Shown here: positions 1 to 10,065 of the stretch, one piece after another
How the letters are laid out: every line of letters begins with the position of its first letter
Position numbering within the stretch: position 1 is the first letter of the stretch
NCBI GenBank assembly: GCA_004431415.1
Contig: QPMI01000640.1
Coordinates: forward strand, 62,001-126,000
Source of the DNA: Cyanophora paradoxa
Lineage: Eukaryota > Glaucocystophyceae > Cyanophorales > Cyanophoraceae
Direction of reading: 5' to 3'
Length of the DNA: 64,000 bases
The notes under the pieces: model-generated
Database searches by the model: none
The model's input: only the letters and a program-made list of their open reading frames with translations
What the model was told of the DNA's origin: nothing
Program-made: the position numbers and the translations under genes

Positions 1-11
1 TGCCATGCGAG

Positions 12-248
12 TTGATCGACCGCGAAAATCGTCGTGTCTCGAACTTCTGCGCAGATTCGGAGCTTCTCACCGTTCCGCTGGATCCGTTTACCTTTTTCGC
101 GCGACCCGAGAAGTTTGAGCGACCGGCAACGATGCTGAGCAAGGCAAAATTCAAGGACCCTGGCGTGCTCTTCGTGGCTCCGGCCTACAACCCGCGCGTC
201 CAGGCCTTCTCGCTCGCCCCGGGCCCCTCGAGCTCGACGGCACGGTAG
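12..248 (+). other. Short open frame at window edge, status unclear
   Basis: An open frame runs from an ATG at 12 to a TAG at 246-248, with an internal ATG at 132. The 78-residue product has no recognised domain. It could be the 3' end of a gene entering from the left, or a 5' exon of the gene that starts at 303. A splice from about 243 to the CAG at 306-308 would need a phase that does not match the downstream frame, so joining is not supported. The stop codon lies in a short dispersed repeat (242-304). Confidence 0.2.
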
Positions 249-304
249 GCCCTCACTGAGTCGTGATCAGTCGACGTCTTTCATGATCGGGCCCGTAGTA
301 CGAT
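242..304 (+). repeat. Dispersed hairpin-type repeat, copy 1
   Basis: This 63 bp stretch shares its order of blocks with 34929-34994: ACGGTAGGC, then CTCACTGA, then TGATCAGTC, and finally GTAGTACGAT at the right end. The second copy is bounded by an inverted repeat, so both may be short non-autonomous element remnants or a shared regulatory block. Only two clear copies are visible in the window. Confidence 0.4.
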
Positions 305-1292
305 GCAGCGCGTTCATGTGCTCTCCTTTTCGGATCGAGGCGCGGAGTTCGTCGGGGGAGAGATTCGCAAGCAGCGCGCCCCGTTCGTCGGTCCCCGCTT
401 CGCGTCCGCGCTGAGCAAGTGGCTCGTCGAGGGCAACGTGCGTGGCTGATCATGATCGCGAGCTTTAAAACTTGCGAATTGAATATTGACTACGATCAAC
501 TTCGCCTGCATGCATGCGCAGGTGGTCCTGGACGCGGAGTTCCGCGCCCTCGGGCTGCTGGTGCCGGGGAAGCGCGGCCTGAAGGCCGTCGACCTGCCCG
601 TCGCCCTCGCCCCGCACGCCGACGAGATCGCCGGGCACGGATGGTTCAGCTCCAACAAGTCCCTCCCCCCGCCGCCGGGCCCCGCCGCCAAGGCCGCCTG
701 GAAGCCGGCCGCGCACGCGTATGGCCCAGGGCACGCCGGGGGCCCATCGCCCGTGAGCCCAGGGCGGCTCTCGGAGGGCCGGGAGAACGTGCCGGGCCAC
801 GGGCACGGGCACGGGCACGGGCACGGGCAGCGGGCCTCGCTGGGCCTGGACGACCCCCTCTCCTTCGAGACGGCCCTCACCGCCCGCACCGAGCCCGCAC
901 CGCCCTCCCCGCGCCGCAGCCGCCAGCTGGGTGCGCGGCTTACGGGCGCGCAGGCGGTGGGCGGCGGGGACGGTCTTCGTGACGGACCTCGCGAACCCGC
1001 GCGCCAAGTACCACGCCCACGCCGGCTGCGGGGGCGCCCACGTGCGCCCCGCCCCGCCCGCCCCGCCCCGCCCGCCCCGGCGCCTGAGGCGGCGCAGGAG
1101 GCGCTGCCGGTCGAGGACGCGGTGGGCCAGCGGCGGCAGCGGTGCGGGGAGTGCTTCCCGGCGGGGCGCGCCTCGGGCGGCTCCATCCAGTCCGAGCTCC
1201 GCGCCATCTCCAACCTCTTCGTCTCCCGGCCCCGCGCCTCCCACGACCCCGCCCCCCACCCCCGCAAGTCCCTCGCCACCTCCGCCGCCTAG
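303..1292 (+). CDS. Small protein with C-terminal KYH/GC...CxxC zinc-type motif
   Basis: Four exons are proposed: 303-437, 522 to about 910, about 954-1041, and 1098-1292. Intron 1 (438-521) and intron 3 (1042-1097) keep the frame cleanly; the second intron, near 911-953, is uncertain and would use a GC donor. The start is the ATG at 303, giving MQRVHVLSF. The middle carries a His-Gly run (HGHGHGHGHG). The C-terminal part reads VFVTDLANPRAKYHAHAGC, then a short linker and RCGECFP. This resembles the small KYH-x-x-GC...CxxC-P zinc-binding-like motif found appended to various nucleases and secreted proteins. Function is otherwise unknown. The third intron begins GTGCGCCCCGCCCC and ends GGCGGCGCAG. 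Confidence 0.55.
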
Positions 1293-1447
1293 GGCCGCCC
1301 CCTCGCGCCCGCCCGGCGCCCCGAGGCACGCTGCAGCGCGCCAGAGATCCAGATCCGCGAACCGTGTACAAAGCAGACCAAACCGAGACGCGATTGCTGA
1401 TGAGGGCCGAGGGGCCGGGCTCGGAAGCGGCGGCCGCGGGGCGGAAG

Positions 1448-4121
1448 CTACGGAGCGGAGGTGAGGGCGCCGGGCTCGGGGGCGCCGGGCGGGGAGGCCC
1501 GCCCCTCCTTGCGCCGCCGCTGGCCCTTCTCGGGCGCCGCAGCCGGGGGCGGGGGCGAGGGGCCCGAGGCGGGGGTCGGGGTTGGGGAGGGGCCCCGGAC
1601 GGGGCCGGGGCGGGGCGGGGCAGCTTGGCGAGGGCGGCGAGGAGGCGGTCGATCTTCTCCTCGAGGCGCCGGGCCGCCTCGGCGCCGACGCCCGGGCCGG
1701 GGCGGGCCGGGGCCGGGCTCGGCGGGGGCGACCTGCTGGACGCCGGGGAGGAAGGAGGCCGCCTCCGCCTCCCGCGCCTCCCGATCGGCCCCGCGCCGCT
1801 TCTCCCGCCCCCGCGCCGCCTCCTTCGCCGCCCGCAGCCGCCCCTCCAGCCACGCCTGCGCGCGCCTGAGGGACGAGGGGGGCGGGGGCGGGGGCGGCGG
1901 GGCGGGCGCGCGTGGGCGTGGATGAAGGGGAGGGCCCAGCAGAAGAGGAGCGGGAAGGCGAGCTTGAGGGCGCCGCGGTAGGCGTCGCGCCCCGCGAGCG
2001 GCGCCAGGGGGCGGAGGGCGAGGGCGAGGAGGTTGAAGGGGACGATGGGGGCCCAGCCCGGGGAGGCGGAGGCGGCGGAGAAGGCGAGGACGCGGTTGGT
2101 GCGGGAGAGGAGGAACTCGGCCCGCGCGTTCTCCACGATGCGGGAGTAGGTGTCGCTGAAGATGGCGACGAGGAGGTTCAGCAGCAGCACGTCCCCCAGC
2201 GTCAGGAAGACCGTGTAGAGGCCCACCCCGAGGGTGGGGTGGAAGGAGATGGCGTCGTCGTAGGCGGGGTCCCCCATCAGTCCCTTGACCATCGCGAGGG
2301 CGACGTCGCCCGTGCGCCGCGCGTGCGCGTGCGCCCCCGCCTCGCCCCCGCGCCCCCACAGCGCCGCGAAGCTCTGCCCCGCGCCCCCGCCTCGCGCCCC
2401 GGCCGGCCGGCGGGCGGGGGCTGAGCGCGCCTGGGTGAAGCCGGCGGCGACGACGGCGAGGATGACGAGGAAGGCCACCGCCTCCGCCAGCATCTGCCCC
2501 CGCCCCGGCTCGAGCTCCCAGGACGGCGCGGCGCGGCGGGGCGGGCGCACGCGCTGGAAGACGATTAGCAGCACGCCGTAGGAGCGGAAGCCGGCGAGGA
2601 TCGTGAGCAGCCGCATCCACAGCAGCACCGCGTCTGCCCCCGCCCCTCGCTCGCGCCCACGGGCGAGGCCGGAGCGCGCGGCGCGGGCGAGGGGAGGCAC
2701 TGAGCGACCACAGGTCGTACGCTGCGGGGCGGGCGGGGCGGTTCAGCGGGGAGCGAGTGGAATCGGGCGCCAGCGCCGGGGCGGCACCAGCCTCGGCGAC
2801 ATCGGGGCGGGCGGCAGCGAGGCCGACACCTGCGTCCCGCCGGCTCCCTGTCAGCCAGAGCAGATCCAGAGCGGAGCAGGGAAGGGGGCGGGCGTACAGC
2901 GGACGACGAAGCCGGCGAGGAAGACACCAACGATCGCCGCGTCTGCGAGGCAGACTCGGGTTGGTCCCGCGGAGGTGCGCCAGCTGAGCGCGCGCCGCAC
3001 CGAACCAGTTCGTCAGCTGCCGCCCCGCCCGTCAGGCGCGGGGCGGGGCGGGCAGGGCGGGGCCCCGGGGCGGGCACGAGGAGCAGGTAGAGCTTGCGGC
3101 CCTGGGCGAGGGCCTCGCCGGCCTCGTCGATCAGGTACGCCAGCGCGATCACCAGCATCCCCACCTTCCCCGCGCGACCCCGCTCGCCCCGCCGCCTCCC
3201 CGGCCCGGCGCGCCGCGGCTTTAAGCGGGGCGCGCCTCCGGGGCCGTCACGTCGTAGCTGCGGCGGAGGGTCGTCGTCGTGAAGAGGGCGAGGAGGACGA
3301 CGTAGACGCAGTTCTCCGTCCAGTACTGGTACCGCGGCAGCCGCAGGTTGTGCACCGCGTTCCTGCGCCCCCGCCAACCGTTCAGGGGTCCGCCGATTCG
3401 AATTGCGCTGGCAAGGCGGGGGGCGAAGTTGGGGGAGGCGCACGCCGGGCTGACGCCGGCACGCGGCCCCGAGCCGTACTCGGCGCCGGACTTGTCCTTC
3501 TTGACGACGACGTGGCCGAGCCACATGTCGTGGACGCAGTTCTGCACGCGCGGGTCCTGGATGAAGATGTAGCTGTTCTGCTGCACGGCGCGCTCCAGCG
3601 CCGTCTCGGCAGCGCCGTTCGGGAGGTGCTGGAAGGCGCGTGTGAGGACCACCAGGTTGCGCTCGTCCTTCGAGAAGCGCCGCAGCAGGAGCGTCGCGAC
3701 GACCTCGCAGTAGCGGGCGCGGCTCTCCGAGATATCGCTGATGCTCTGGTCCTCGCGCTCCTCTGCCTCGCGGTCGAAATCGCCTGCCGCCACAAGCGTT
3801 CAAGGACACCGCAACAGCAACAAAACGTAAACGTGCCCGCAGCGTGCAACGCGACGTAAACAGATGCCGGCCCTGCTCGCCTTTTTGATCAGCGGAGAGA
3901 TGGAGGATCTGAACAGGCGCACCGGACGAGTTGAACAGATCTTCGACCAGGCCGTGTGGGGGCTCGATCAGCAACGAGCCGCCCGCCGTCTTCGTCAGAG
4001 GCGCTTTGACGGCGGCGCACGCTTCGTCCTGCAGCGCTCGGATGCGGGCGAGCAGAAAGTCGGCCGAGGGCGCGGGCGCGGGCGGCGCGCCCTGGAGGAG
4101 GGGCGAGCGCTCGCTCGACAT
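1448..4121 (-). CDS. TRP/polycystin-like cation channel
   Basis: The first exon starts at the ATG at 4121 (MSSERSPLLQ) and ends at QK/G. A GC-donor intron of about 100 nt follows, then the cytoplasmic exon beginning DFDREAEERED. Later exons encode membrane segments: YWTENCVYVVLLALFTTT, VGMLVIALAYLIDEAGEAL, AAIVGVFLAGFVV, LLWMRLLTILAGFRSYGV, EAVAFLVILAVVAAGFTQ, and the pore/S6 part LGDVLLLNLLVAIFSDTY. The run 'LLNLLVAIFSDTY' followed by a charged helix is typical of the last transmembrane segment of TRP and polycystin channels. The stretch after it (NARAEFLLSRTNRVL) matches the post-S6 helix. The C-terminus has a short coiled-coil (AARRLEEKIDRLLAALAKL) and ends near 1448. No ankyrin repeats are seen, unlike the second channel at 45.1-48.7 kb. 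Ion selectivity cannot be inferred. Confidence 0.75.
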
Positions 4122-4265
4122 GGAAGTCGGTTGGCTTGAAGGCTCTTCAAGGCTCTTGAAGGCTTCAAGGCTTCCGCGCGGGGGTAGACCAATTATTTCG
4201 CAACAGTCAGTTTTGCGGGACGTCCAGCGCGAGCCTCGCCAGCTAGCTTACGAGCAGAGAGAGTC

Positions 4266-6268
4266 ATGGAGGTCGCAGAGGCGCAGCCGCTGGACCCGCA
4301 GCGGCAATCGCTAGCCAGCGAGGGGCCAAGCTCCCCGCACGGCCGCGCCAGCGATGCAGCGTCGACGGTGGTGAAGTCCCTGTTCCAGGAGGGCGAAGTT
4401 ACAATGTCGACCGAGCGCCTGCGGGGCGTGTTGAACGACGTTTGCCCGGACATGAGCGAGGAGGAAGCGGAGACCATCATCAGCTCGCTGGATTCGGACC
4501 ACGACGGCTTTGTGCACAAGGATGACGTGGTGAAGCTCTTCCAGGCATTCGCTAGCCAGGTCCCCGCTGCTCCGGAAGGATCGGCCACGCCGAAGCAGCG
4601 CACGGCAGTGGGGCCCCGCCGCGTCTCGGGCTCGCCGGCCGTGCAAGGCCGCCCGAGCGTGCGTCTTCCGCGAAGCAACGCGACCTGAGCGATGTGCTGA
4701 TTCCAGCGCCAGAAATCGGGTCAGGAGCGCCTGCGCGACCTGGTCTCCGAACTGCAGACGAAGAACAAGATGCTGCTCGAGGTGCGCGCGCGCGGGGAAG
4801 AGGCGTGGGCGACGATCCTGAGCGCCGCCGCAGACGCTGGCGACGATGCAGGAGCAGCTGGTCTCCGCGGAGAGCGAGGTGCGCTTCCCTTACCGGCCCT
4901 CGTCCTGGGCTGGTGCGGCAGGGCTGACGGGGGCGGGGCAGCTCTTCTCGACGGCGCAGAGGGCGGAGGGCCTGGACGCGGAGGTGACGAGCCTGCGGGA
5001 CGAGCGGGCGGCCACGAAGGGCGTCCTCATGGAGGTCCGCCCGCCGCCCCGGGCCGTCGCTCCGGACGGGACGCGACGGGGCGGGGCGCGGGGCGCAGTA
5101 CGCGGCGAAGGTGGCGGAGGCGGAGGCGGCGAACGACGCGCTGCGGGGTGCCGCTGCCCGCGACGCCGCCGAGCTCGCCCGCCTCGCCGGTCCGCGCCGC
5201 TCCTGCCCCTGCGTCGCCTCCGCGGTGCTGGGTGGCGGGGCGAGGCCGGGGCGCGGGGCAGAGGCGGTGCGGGGGCGGAGGGGAGCTGGACGGGGCGCGG
5301 CGGGAGCTGGTGGAGGCGCGCTCGGCCCTCGACGCCGAGCGCGCCGCGCGCGAGACCGCCGAGGCCGACGTCGCCCACGTGCGCCCTTCCTGCCTGCGCC
5401 CTTGCCCACGAGCCGACGGTCTGCGGGCGCAGCTGCGGGCGGAGTGCGCGCGGCTGAAGGAGGCGCTGCTGGCGGAGAGCGCGGGTCGCGCCGCCAAGCG
5501 CCGCGAGTCCCGCCAGTCCGTCGCCGCCCGCGTCAGCCCCGCCCCGCCCCGCCCCGCCCCGCCCGCCCCAGCGCCGGCGCGCGTGCGAGGGCGGCGGCAG
5601 GCGAGCGTGGTGGCGAAGGAGCTCGGCCTGCCCGTCCCCGCCGCCCTCCGCTCCCCCCTCGCCGAGCGGTCCCCGCCCCCGCCCCGCGCCGCCCTCCCTG
5701 CGCGGGGGCCGAGCCGGGGCGGGGGGCGGGGCGCAGGGACGAGAACGCGGGGTCGGGGGGGGCGGGGCTGGAGGGGATCGCGGAGGGGGAGGAGGAGCTG
5801 GCCGGGGTGCTGCAGGAGCAGAACGAGCACCTCCTCGCCGCGCACCGCGCCCTCGACGCCCGCTTCGGCGACGAGCGCGCCCGCGCCTCCAAGGCACCGC
5901 CCCGCCCCTCGCCCCCGCGAGACGGCGGGCCTGACGGGGGCGGCAGATGGCGGAGCGGCTGCAGGAGCTGGAGCGGGCGATGCAGCTGGAGAAGGTGGAG
6001 AAGGAGCGGGAGCGGGTGGCGGCGGAGGCGCGGATGCGGCAGATGGAGGAGGAGGCGCGCGTGCTGCGCCAGCAGCTCGACAAGGAGGCCAAGCAGAAGC
6101 GCGAGGTCGAGGCCGGCAGGGCCGAGCTCGAGGCCGCCGTCCGCTCCACGCGCTCCCAGCTCAAGACGCGCGACGAGGCCCTCAAGAAGGCCACCGAGGA
6201 GCGCCTCAAGGCCGCCTTCGCCGCCGACCGCCTCAAGAAGGAGCGCGAGCGCCTCGAAAAGGAGAAGG

Positions 6269-6300
<32 letters not shown>

Positions 6301-6648
6301 AAGGGTCCGTGCTGGTTTCTCGGGGCCCTCGCCCCTGCCGGCACGCCCGAGCGCTGAGGGGGCGGGGCAGCGCCGGCGGCGAAGGGGCCGGGGAGGCCGG
6401 GGACGGCGGGGCGGGCGGCCCGGGCTCGCGGGCGCTGACGGTGGCGAAGCCGTGGGCGGCGCGGCCCAAGACAGCGCCGGCCACGGCGACCGCCAAGGAG
6501 CGCCAGGGTGCCCCCCGCGCTCGCCCCGGGCGCCCCGCGGGGCGGGGCCGACGCCGGCGCAGAGAAGGCGCTGGCGGCGGCCATGGCGCGGCTCGCGCTC
6601 GTCGCGAAGAAGAAGCAGGAGGCCACGAAGGACAAGCGCTGGAGGTAG
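4266..6648 (+). CDS. EF-hand and long coiled-coil protein
   Basis: The ATG at 4266 opens a 131-codon first exon (MEVAEAQPLD) that contains one good EF-hand loop, DSDHDGFVHKDD, after the helix MSEEEAETIISSL. A 48 nt intron (4659-4706) joins in phase 0 to RQKSGQERLRDLVSELQ. From there to the TAG at 6646-6648 the exons encode heptad-rich helix: MQEQLVSAESE, AEGLDAEVTSLRDERA, YAAKVAEAEAANDALRG, LRAECARLKEALLAE, and a long segment from 5947 (MAERLQELERAMQLEKVEKE) to about 6300. Several introns are of the C-arm/G-arm type. The combination suggests a calcium-responsive structural or cytoskeletal protein; no named family is recognised. Splice sites between 6300 and 6650 are less certain than the others. 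Confidence 0.7.
4659..4706 (+). other. 48 nt spliceosomal intron
   Basis: The intron begins GTGCGTCTTCC and ends GTGCTGATTCCAG. Both flanking exons are in phase 0, and removing it fuses the EF-hand exon to the coiled-coil exon. It is one of the few introns here with a conventional pyrimidine-rich 3' end, which shows that both intron styles coexist. Confidence 0.7.
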
Positions 6649-6892
6649 CCCCGGGCCGCTCCCCGCTGCTCCCTTCGCGATTGTGCCGCGCTGCGCGCCC
6701 CATTGCATTCGTTCAAATTGAAAACCGTAACGGAAAAAGGTGGTCGTTGGTACACACGCCGAGGTCCGGCGGAGGATCCGTGCTAGCCTAGCTGGCCGCA
6801 GATAAGGCCCCATGTACAGCGTCTATTTACAGGAGCTGCGCGAAAGCAGTGTAATCTCGAGGCGGGCCGGGCGCTGAGGAGCACGTAGGTCC

Positions 6893-9804
6893 TCAGCTTG
6901 CGCCGCGGCCTCCGGCGTTGGAGAGGAGCATCATCTTCTTGCCCTTCTTCTTGCCGCCCTGCTCGCCCGGCGCGGGGCCGGCGGGGGCGGGGGCGGGGGC
7001 GGCCGGGGCGCCCTGGTTGCGCAGGACGGCGCTGAACGAGGGGCCGGCGGGGGCCTGCTTGGGGGAGACCGAGGCGGCCGGCCAGGCGCCGCCAGCGGGG
7101 GCAGGAACGGGAGCCGACGAGGAGGGAGCCCGCTGGAAGTAGCCGCAGAAGCCGCCCTCCACGACGTCGCGGCCGCTGCGGGGGCCCCACACCGATGCCC
7201 CCGCACCCGGCGAGCCCGAGTGCGGGGCCGCCCGTTCCGCGCCCTCGGCGGCGGGGACGGGGAGGGGCGGGGAGGGGGCCGGGGGCAGCAGGGGCGGGTG
7301 CTCCTCGTCGCGGCGGGTAGTGAGCATCGCGGCGAGGCGCTCCTTCTCGGCGACGGCGCGCGCCTGCGCCTGCTGCGCCCGCCGCTTCTCCGCCCGCTCC
7401 CGCTCCATGCGCCGCCGCCAGCGCTGCTTCAGCTCCCCCGCGAACGCCCGCAGCGTCGCGGGCGACACCGCCTGCCGGCGCCGGGTCGGAGGCGGCAGGG
7501 GCCGGGGGGCGGGGCGGGGCGGGCGCACGGTGGCGAGGTCGAGCTCGCAGAGGGTGAAGTCGGCGGCGAGGGGGAGGTGGGCGAGGTACTTGTGGCGCCG
7601 CCGCAGCTCCTCGCTCATCGTCACCCGCTCGAGCTCGAGGAGGGAGCCCTCGAGGGCGCCGGGGAAGGCGGCGTAGGAGCCGTACTCGTGGAGCAGCATC
7701 TTGACGCAGAGCGGGTGGAGGAAGAGGTTCTGCCCGTCCCCCGCCTGGTAGAAGTAGTAGAAGTTTGGGTCCGCCGCCGCCGCCGCCGCCGCCGCGCGCG
7801 AGGCACCCGACGGCGTGGCCGGGCCCTCGCCGGCGCCGGGGGCTCCCTCGGGGAGGTCGAGCGGGGGCGGGAGGGCGTCCCACGAGGCGGCCGAGGCGGC
7901 GGCGGGGCTCAGCGGCCCCGCGTCACTCCCCCAGGGGTCCTCGAAGGCGGCGCCCTCGTCGCCCTCGTCCGCCGGCTCCTCCTCCTCCATCTCCTCCTCC
8001 TCGTCCCCGTCCAGCAGGTCGTCGTCATCGTAGAAGGCCGACCGGTGCCGCCGCCCCGCACCCTGCCCCCGCACGCCTCCGTCAGATCGAGCGGCGCCGG
8101 CGCAGGCCGAGGAGAGGAGGTAGAAAGTGCGGAGCTTGGCGGGGCCGACGATCAGAAACTTCAATTTAACACGTCGCCCGCGGCTGGATGCCCCGGGGAA
8201 CCCACAGGCAGCGGCACGGACCAAGGCGGGGGAGGCGGAGACGGGCCGCTGGACGGCCGGGCTGCTCCTCGCGCTGCTGGCGCTTTCCGTGCGTGGCGGA
8301 GGCTGCTCCGGGGGCGCCCCGCTGCTCGCCGGCACCGGCCGCTCAGCGGGGAGCTCGCTGGGCCCCTTGCCCCGCCGGCGGTACTCCGCCTCGCGCTCCT
8401 GCGGCGCGGGTCAGGGGGGCGGCGGGGAGCGGAGCGGGGCGGGGCGGGGCGGGGCGGGCCTGGAGATGCTTAAGGGCGAGGGCGACGAAGGGGGCGCTGC
8501 CGTCGGCGAGATTCTCGGCGGCCACGCGCGCCTCGGCGAGTTCGCGCGCCTCGCGCCCGTACGCCTCGCTCAGGTCCTCCGAGAGCGTGAAGCGCGCGAA
8601 CCCCGCGTCCGCGTCCGACGAGGACGGGCACGCTCCCGCCAGCACCGCCGACCCGTTCTCCCGCCGGAACGGCACCGCCGACCCCTGCACCACCTCCGCG
8701 TCAGCGCGGAGCGAGCGGCGCGGCAAGCGCGGCGGCGCGGCGCACCCGGGCGCGCTGGAGAAGCACGAGCTTGATGGTGTCACCGGGCGCGTAAGGGTGC
8801 ACGTGCTCTATCACGACGCTCTGAGCGCCGCGTCAGGCGCGCCGATGCGCGCCGCGGCCGAGGATGGATGCTGCACCTTCAGGTCGTTGGCGGTCACGGC
8901 TTCGAAACAGAGGGGACATCGGCGCCAGTGCCGCTTCTCGACATTCGGGGAGTCGACGTAGCTGAGGTAGCGCAAGATGCACGGCCAACAGTAAATGTGC
9001 CCGCACTTCGTGATCTTGCTGCTCGCATAGGGATCGGTCAGGACGGAAAAGGAACTCGCACGTAGACATGGGGCAAGCTTACGCGGCCACTGGAGTGTCA
9101 AGACACTGCGAGGAAAAGAGAGGTGAGATCGAACAGCGTTCGAAAGGGGGAGCATGGCGCACGATGGGGCAGCTGATCGTGTGAGGCGTGTTATAGCTGA
9201 TCTGATCGATGAGGTTCCACTCGATGACCTGATCAGGGTCCGCCAAGTTGATGTTGTAGTCACCGGCGGATGAAACGAGGAAGCGGTAGTTCGCCTGCAG
9301 GAACCGCTCCTTGCTGAAGACGGGGCGGCGGCGGAGCCGACGGGGGACGGGTGCCGAAAGCGGGTTGGAAGCAGGGCGCGGAGCCAAATGGAAACCAAGA
9401 AGATGGTTCGCCTGCTGAAACTTCGGGCGCTGCGGCGTCGAGCCCCCAAAATCTCCTGTCGCCGGTTGTGCAAGCAGGTTCGAAGAGGAATCTGCACCGT
9501 CCTCTGCCAGCGCATTGCCAGGGCGCCTCTGGAGCTGCCCGTGCGATTCACGAGGGCGATGACGCTGCGACTGCGCTCCCCGGCCAGAGCGCGCGGAATC
9601 CGGATTACCTGCGGGTGCGCACGATCGGTGGAGGCAACCACGGGCGGCCGCCGTCACAGGAAGGGTGTCGCACCTTTCTGGCGGTTCTGTCGTGGGCCAG
9701 GACCACGGACATTGCCGCGCTGGTTGGGCACGAGGCCGGCGAGCTGCAGCTCCGCGCTCATTGCTGGACGATTTGCTGGGTAATCTGAAGACTGAACAAG
9801 GCAT
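6893..9804 (-). CDS. RNF10: RNF10-like RING E3 ubiquitin ligase
   Basis: RNF10 is an E3 ligase that monoubiquitinates 40S ribosomal proteins. The order of conserved blocks matches the family closely. From the 5' side they are ERFLQANYRFLVSSAGDY, then DPDQVIEWNLIDQI, then the RING reconstructed over two short introns: CPIVCLDTPVAA joined to KITKCGHIYCWPCILRYLSY and RCPLCFEAV. The RING has all expected Cys/His positions. Downstream come an acidic region (DDDDLLDGDEEEEMEEEEP), FYYFYQAGDGQNLFLHPLCV, MSEELRRRHKYLAHLPLAAD and FTLCELDLATV, all RNF10 hallmarks. A Lys/Arg-rich helix follows, and the basic tail GGKKKGKKMMLLS ends at the stop at 6893. The N-terminal start is uncertain; 9804 is the most upstream in-frame ATG. 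Confidence 0.88.
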
Positions 9805-10065
9805 CCTGATTCAAAGCTCCATGGTTGGGACGGGAGAGTTGTGTCAAAGTTGAAAGCTTGTTGTCCAAGGTCACGCGCTGGAAGGGTCGACTTCGACAGT
9901 GAAGAAGGCGGGCGAGGATTCCTCGTCCGCCAGACGGTGGGTTTTAAAGGCCGCGCGGAGGCGGGGGGTATGAACACGGTTCTCCAATTTGCGTACGCCT
10001 GCAGCAACGCCCATCGTCGCCCAAGCTCCGGCTGCTGTGGACAACCTAGTGACACGCCCAGCGCG

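Noticed and set aside
419-1464. Bacterial operon interpretation with overlapping genes
   Set aside because: No Shine-Dalgarno pattern or intact long family-matching frames; every recognised family is interrupted by introns and is eukaryotic in architecture.
465-2700. Long minus-strand open frames of 460-590 codons overlapping other genes
   Set aside because: They are Pro/Arg/Ala/Gly-rich shadows of real exons and introns, caused by scarcity of stop codons at very high GC.
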